Positions 57,678-64,000 of a DNA stretch of 64,000 nt are shown here, in pieces. The translations under genes and the position numbers were made by a program. A model generated the notes under the pieces. That model worked only from the letters and a program-made list of their open reading frames with translations. It was not told the DNA's origin and did no database searches. Every line of letters begins with the position of its first letter. The stretch's first letter is position 1. The stretch spans positions 1-64,000 of the forward strand of contig JAQTOA010000009.1 in the NCBI GenBank assembly GCA_028713555.1, written 5' to 3'. This DNA comes from Sterolibacterium sp. GTDB lineage: Bacteria; Pseudomonadota; Gammaproteobacteria; Burkholderiales; Rhodocyclaceae.

Positions 57678-58922
57678 ATGAAACATGTGGATGATTTCCG
57701 CCTGAAATTCGGAAAAAAAGAACTGGTACCAATCATTATTGGCGGCATGGGCGTAGACATCTCGACAGCCGAACTAGCGCTTGAAGCCGCGCGCCTGGGT
57801 GGCATTGGACACATCTCCGACGCCATGGTGCCGACGGTTTCAGACCGGCGATTTAAGACCCATTTTGTCAGAGATAAGCTCAAACTCTACAAATACAATG
57901 TTGCCAATGCGGACAAGTCAGCAGTTCAGTTTGATCTTGGCCGGCTTGCGGAAGCGACGCGTAACCATGTAGGCAGAACCATGGAGGAAAAAAAAGGCGA
58001 TGGCATGATCTTCGTCAACTGCATGGAGAAACTCACCATGAACGCGCCACGTGAAACGTTGCGCGTTCGCTTGATGTCCGCACTGGACGCCGGCATCGAC
58101 GGCATCACGCTGTCCGCGGGCCTGCATCTCGGCTCGTTTGAGCTCATCAAGGACCATCCGCGCTTCCGCGATGCCAAGCTCGGCATCATCGTTTCATCGC
58201 TGCGCGCGCTTCAGTTGTTCCTGCGCAAGAGCGCCAGACTCAACCGCTTGCCTGATTATGTCGTGGTTGAAGGACCTCTGGCCGGCGGCCATCTCGGTTT
58301 CGGGATGGACTGGATCAAGTATGACCTCGGCATGATCGTGGCCGAGATCCATCAGTATCTGCAAAACGAGAAACTCGACATTCCGCTGATTCCCGCCGGG
58401 GGCATCTTCACCGGTAGCGACGCCGTATCCTTTCTCCAAAACGGCGCCGCAGCCGTTCAAGTGGCAACGCGCTTTACGGTGGTTAAGGAATGCGGCCTGC
58501 CGCCACAAATTCAGCAGGAGTACTTCAAGGCCAGCGAAGACGAGATTGAGGTCAATACGATCTCGCCGACCGGCTATCCGATGCGCATGCTGAAGAGCAG
58601 TCCGGCAATCGGTTCCGGCATCCGTCCCAACTGTGAAGCTCTGGGTTATCTACTCGACGGCTCCGGCAATTGCGCTTATGTTACAGCCTACAATCGCGAG
58701 GTTTCGGCACATCCGAATGTAAAAAAAATCTCGGTAATGGACAAGACTTGCCTATGCACGCACATGCGCAATTTCGACTGTTGGACCTGCGGGCATTACA
58801 CCTACCGGCTTAAGGACACCACACGACGCCTGACAGATGGCAGCTACCAGATCCTCAGCGCGGAACACGTGTTCCACGATTATCAATTCAGCGTCGACCA
58901 GAAGATCGCCTTACCCGCCTAA
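57678..58922 (+). CDS. Nitronate monooxygenase-like flavoprotein with a C-terminal Cys cluster
   Basis: A 414-residue FMN-dependent protein of the nitronate monooxygenase/2-nitropropane dioxygenase fold. It shows IIIGGMGVDISTAELALEAA, 'VVEGPLAGGHLGFGMDWIKY', and 'IPAGGIFTGSDAVSFLQNGA' for flavin binding. The C-terminal part has a cluster of cysteines (KTCLCTHMRNFDCWTCGHYT) not usual in short members; it could bind a metal or Fe-S. It starts at ATG 57678 (GAAGGATAACG upstream). Substrate unknown. Confidence 0.8.
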   Translation: MKHVDDFRLKFGKKELVPIIIGGMGVDISTAELALEAARLGGIGHISDAMVPTVSDRRFKTHFVRDKLKLYKYNVANADKSAVQFDLGRLAEATRNHVGRTMEEKKGDGMIFVNCMEKLTMNAPRETLRVRLMSALDAGIDGITLSAGLHLGSFELIKDHPRFRDAKLGIIVSSLRALQLFLRKSARLNRLPDYVVVEGPLAGGHLGFGMDWIKYDLGMIVAEIHQYLQNEKLDIPLIPAGGIFTGSDAVSFLQNGAAAVQVATRFTVVKECGLPPQIQQEYFKASEDEIEVNTISPTGYPMRMLKSSPAIGSGIRPNCEALGYLLDGSGNCAYVTAYNREVSAHPNVKKISVMDKTCLCTHMRNFDCWTCGHYTYRLKDTTRRLTDGSYQILSAEHVFHDYQFSVDQKIALPA

Positions 58923-59800
58923 CGTTCATAAAGATTGGAGAGCGCCTGAGTACCATTTCGGGCGTAGCCAAGTTCCACCAACTGTTCATAGAGCTTGCTC
59001 GCTAACATCAGTCCGGGCAGGTCGAGTTGCATGCGTTTAGCCTCGTTCAAGGCGATTCCCATGTCCTTGACAAAATGTTCGACGAAAAATCCCGGCGCAA
59101 AATCCTCCTTCAGGATGCGATGGCCAAGGTTGTTGAGCGCATAACTGCTTGCGGCGCCGCTGCCGATCGACTTCAACACAGTCTCCAGGTCTAATCCCGC
59201 ATGTTTGGCATAAGCCATGCCTTCGCAAACGCCGATCATGGTCGACGCTATGACAATCTGATTACTCATCTTGGTATGCTGTCCGGCGCCGGGTCCTCCC
59301 TGCAATATGATGTTGCTCCCCATCAGAGCGAGAATCGGCAAAGCCTTTTGGAAGCCTGCCGCGTCACCACCGACCATGATTGACAGCTTCGCCTCGCGCG
59401 CGCCGACATCCCCGCCGGAGACTGGAGCATCGAGCGCCGTCAAGCCGCGTTGCGCGGCGGCAGCGGCGATCCGCTTGGCAAGATCCGGACTGGAAGTCGT
59501 CATATCGATCAGCATGGCGTTGGTTCGAGCACGCTCGATGATGCCGCCGTGACCGAGATAGATTGCTTCCACGTCGCTTGGGTAACCAACCATGCTGATG
59601 ACGATATTGCTCGCAGCGGCCACTTCGCCAGGAGATTCATGCCACTTGGCGCCCAGCGTCACAAGATCAACAGCGTTGGACTTTGAACGGTTAAAGACAT
59701 GCAACTGATGGCCAGCCTCGAGAATATGGCCAGCCATGCTCCGGCCCATAATGCCCAGGCCAATGAATCCCACATCAGCGATGCCCTTGCCGACAGCCAT
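58919..59800 (-). CDS. NAD(P)-dependent beta-hydroxyacid dehydrogenase (GarR/GlxR-like)
   Basis: A 293-residue dehydrogenase of the 2-hydroxy-3-oxopropionate reductase/3-hydroxyisobutyrate dehydrogenase family. It starts VGFIGLGIMGRSMAGHIL (Rossmann glycine motif) and contains 'ALDAPVSGGDVGAREAKLSI' and the catalytic lysine segment HTKMSNQIV. Which hydroxyacid it uses is not determined. It converges with the nitronate monooxygenase-like gene (four-base overlap). Confidence 0.85.
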   Translation of the reverse strand: MAVGKGIADVGFIGLGIMGRSMAGHILEAGHQLHVFNRSKSNAVDLVTLGAKWHESPGEVAAASNIVISMVGYPSDVEAIYLGHGGIIERARTNAMLIDMTTSSPDLAKRIAAAAAQRGLTALDAPVSGGDVGAREAKLSIMVGGDAAGFQKALPILALMGSNIILQGGPGAGQHTKMSNQIVIASTMIGVCEGMAYAKHAGLDLETVLKSIGSGAASSYALNNLGHRILKEDFAPGFFVEHFVKDMGIALNEAKRMQLDLPGLMLASKLYEQLVELGYARNGTQALSNLYER

Positions 59801-59861
59801 CGATTGCTCCCCTCCCGAAAAATCAGGAAGTTAGCTCAGAGAATTGGCGCGCTCAATATTT

Positions 59862-62350
<2,489 letters not shown>

Positions 62351-62357
62351 GGTGTGA

Positions 62358-62543
62358 TTATTTAAAAACGACCAGCAGCAGCAACCCGACCAGCATCGAG
62401 GACAGCCCAAGAAAGCGTAGCTGTCCATCGCTGAGTTCGGTCGCTCGGCGGAACCCTTCGCGCCACATGCGCGGGGCGAAGAAAGGCATCAGGCCTTCGA
62501 GAATCAGCATCAGCGCAAATGCCAAAATGAGCGCGGGCCACAT
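62358..62543 (-). CDS. DUF2065 small membrane protein
   Basis: A 61-residue inner-membrane protein with two hydrophobic segments ([19 protein letters not shown] and [12 protein letters not shown]), matching DUF2065 (YjeT-like). Function unknown. It lies between hflC and hisZ, the usual place in beta- and gammaproteobacteria. Confidence 0.88.
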   Translation of the reverse strand: MWPALILAFALMLILEGLMPFFAPRMWREGFRRATELSDGQLRFLGLSSMLVGLLLLVVFK

Positions 62544-62550
62544 TGCAGCA

Positions 62551-63429
62551 TCACTTTCCGTTTTTTCCGCTGCCCTTCAAGTACTTGAAAAACTCCGAAC
62601 TGGGGTCGACCACCAGCATGTCGCTCTTGTTCTTGAAGCTTTGGCGGTAAGCCTCCAAGCTGCGGTAAAAGCTGTAGAACTCGGGATTCTGCCCAAAAGA
62701 CTGGGCGTAGATCGCAGACGCCTTGGCATCACCCTCACCCTTGGTTTTCTGCGCGTCACGGTATGCTTCAGCCACAATCACCTCACGCTGCCGATCGGCA
62801 TCGGCTTTGATCTTTTCCGCATCCGCCGCACCCTGCGAGCGCAGCTCGTTGGCAACGCGCTTGCGTTCCGTCTCCATGCGGCGATACACCGAATCCGAAA
62901 CTTCAGGCGGGAAATCGACCCGCTTCAAACGCACGTCGATAATTTGCACGCCCATGCTGCGGGCATCAGTATCGGCCTTGCGCTGCACCTCGGCCATGAT
63001 CTTTTCGCGTTCGCCGGAAACCACATCATGCACGGTACGCTTGCCAAACTCTTCACGCAAACCAGAATTCACGGTTTGCGCCAGCCGTGTCTTGGCCACC
63101 ATCTCATCGCCGCCGACGCTGATGTAATACTGCTTGACGTCGTCGATACGCCACTTGACGTAGGAATCCACCAGCACCGGTTTCTTCTCGGCGGTAAGAA
63201 AACGCTCCGGCTCGGGCGAATCCATGGTCAGAATGCGCTTTTCAAAAAACCGGGTGTTCTGGATCAGCGGCCACTTGAAAAACAGACCGGGGTCGCGAAT
63301 AACTTCCTTGACCTCACCAAGCTGGAAGACGATCGCATACTGGCGTTGATCGACGGTGAACAGAGTCATGGCCAATACCACCAGCGCGATAAACAACGCA
63401 GAAGCAATAAGCGGCAGATTGCGTATCAT
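62551..63429 (-). CDS. hflC: Protease modulator HflC
   Basis: A 292-residue SPFH/band-7 membrane protein. An N-terminal membrane segment (LIASALFIALVVLAMTLF) is followed by the band-7 domain with 'QYAIVFQLGEVKEVIRDPGL', FFKWPLIQNTRFFEKRILT and a long C-terminal coiled region ('RRMETERKRVANELRSQGAA'). HflK-HflC complexes surround FtsH and regulate its proteolysis. The ATG (63429) abuts the hflK end. Confidence 0.95.
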   Translation of the reverse strand: MIRNLPLIASALFIALVVLAMTLFTVDQRQYAIVFQLGEVKEVIRDPGLFFKWPLIQNTRFFEKRILTMDSPEPERFLTAEKKPVLVDSYVKWRIDDVKQYYISVGGDEMVAKTRLAQTVNSGLREEFGKRTVHDVVSGEREKIMAEVQRKADTDARSMGVQIIDVRLKRVDFPPEVSDSVYRRMETERKRVANELRSQGAADAEKIKADADRQREVIVAEAYRDAQKTKGEGDAKASAIYAQSFGQNPEFYSFYRSLEAYRQSFKNKSDMLVVDPSSEFFKYLKGSGKNGK

Positions 63430-64000
63430 CAGCGTTCTCCTCTTTCACGCGAACGCAAGGCATCGCGCGAGCGGGCAACGTTGCCATCCTGTTTTTCCAA
63501 CTGCGGCGGCACTTCGTTGGGAACAACCTGAGTCGTTCGGGCAGGCACAACAGTCTCTGGCGCGGCGGCTCCGGCCGCCGTTGAGGTGGCAGCGGAGGCG
63601 CCTGCGGCCTGCATCAACTTGTCGAGCGGCAGGTAGAGTAGATTGTTGCCCCCTTTGGCATCGACCATCACTTTGCTGACGCTGGACATGACTTGCTGCA
63701 CCGTATCGAGATACAAGCGGCTGCGCATGACTTCCGGCGCTTTGTGATATTCGACCAGAATCTGCTTGAAACGGCTAGCCTCGCCCTCGGCGTTGGCGAT
63801 GACGCGGCTCTTGTAGCCATTGGCTTCCTCAGTTAGCCGCGAGGCGGCGCCACGTGCACGCGGGATCACATCGTTGGCATAAGCCTGGCCTTCGTTCTTG
63901 TGCCGCTCGCGATCCTGGCCCGCTTTGGTGGCATCATCAAAAGCGGCCTGGACCTGCTCGGGAGGCTGAGTGCTCTGCATGGTCACGGAACGAATTAACA
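63429..64000 (-). CDS. hflK: Protease modulator HflK (C-terminal part, continues beyond window)
   Basis: The last 190 residues of HflK. The visible region includes QPPEQVQAAFDDATKAGQDR, 'RHKNEGQAYANDVIPRARGA' and 'RFKQILVEYHKAPEVMRSRL', typical of HflK coiled regions, and a Pro/Ala-rich tail. The N-terminal membrane and band-7 parts lie beyond position 64000. The 3' end overlaps the hflC start by one base. A start at 63986 is only an internal methionine. Confidence 0.93.
   Translation of the reverse strand, partial: LIRSVTMQSTQPPEQVQAAFDDATKAGQDRERHKNEGQAYANDVIPRARGAASRLTEEANGYKSRVIANAEGEASRFKQILVEYHKAPEVMRSRLYLDTVQQVMSSVSKVMVDAKGGNNLLYLPLDKLMQAAGASAATSTAAGAAAPETVVPARTTQVVPNEVPPQLEKQDGNVARSRDALRSRERGER

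Noticed and set aside
62467..63531. 354-codon open frame antisense to hflC/hflK
   Set aside because: Shadow frame of the conserved SPFH genes.

Overview
This is chromosomal sequence from a Gram-negative bacterium, most likely a betaproteobacterium of the Rhodocyclales/Nitrosomonadales type (inferred from gene content and order: trmJ-cysE-isc-hsc, hflK-hflC-DUF2065-hisZ-purA, parE-parC, and a PsrA-type regulator heading a fad cluster). Most of the window is housekeeping. The accessory material lies at the left edge, in 5-18 kb, just after mfd (24.0 kb), near 27 kb and at 44.5-45.1 kb.

Layout. 1-124: right end of an IS66-like element. 534-5019: metallo-hydrolase, HDOD signalling protein, an unknown helical protein, O-antigen-ligase-like protein and family 25 glycosyltransferase, all on the minus strand. 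5158-7301: orphan FliD_C-like protein, small lipoprotein, small membrane protein. 7261-8295: orphan SenB-like selenosugar synthase. 8430-8680: decayed glutathione S-transferase gene. 8903-10414: HU protein, then a second HDOD protein coupled to a small partner. 10648-17399: the most unusual locus, an outer-membrane POTRA-TPR-barrel protein followed 26 bp later by a 1664-residue FecR-domain surface protein with about 38 cysteine-framed tandem modules. 17406-24012: B12-type radical SAM protein, GAF/HD-GYP protein and mfd, with very short junctions. 24013-24315: remnant in which a HigB toxin is fused in frame to a HigA antitoxin tail. 24578-26910: DAHP synthase and a DUF1015 protein. 26962: a single CRISPR-like repeat. 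27006-36025 (minus): cysE-iscR-second cysteine desulfurase-iscS-iscU-iscA-hscB-hscA-fdx-iscX-tatD-thpR, with a promoter and IscR-type operator before iscR. 36149-43650: trmJ, suhB, srkA, parE, parC, thioredoxin-like protein. 43711-45120: CBS protein, then a terminator hairpin followed directly by a degenerate ORF-less group II intron. 45194-51427: PsrA-like repressor with a 30-bp palindromic operator, acyl-CoA dehydrogenase, FadB-like and FadA-like enzymes, forming a beta-oxidation cluster. 51638-58922: degenerate HD-GYP protein, alcohol dehydrogenase, Lon-family protease, S4 RNA-binding protein, YlqF GTPase, nitronate monooxygenase-like protein. 58919-64000 (minus): beta-hydroxyacid dehydrogenase, purA, hisZ, DUF2065, hflC, partial hflK.

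How the parts work together. The isc cluster assembles Fe-S clusters, cysE upstream supplies the cysteine pathway, and IscR probably represses the operon through the promoter-overlapping site. The fad genes degrade fatty acids, probably under the PsrA-like repressor. The 10.6-17.4 kb pair looks like an exporter or assembly factor with its surface substrate; it mixes features of two-partner secretion (POTRA) and Slam/type XI secretion (TPR plus small barrel), and is my best candidate for an undescribed system. All functions are inferred from reading the sequence; no database search was run.
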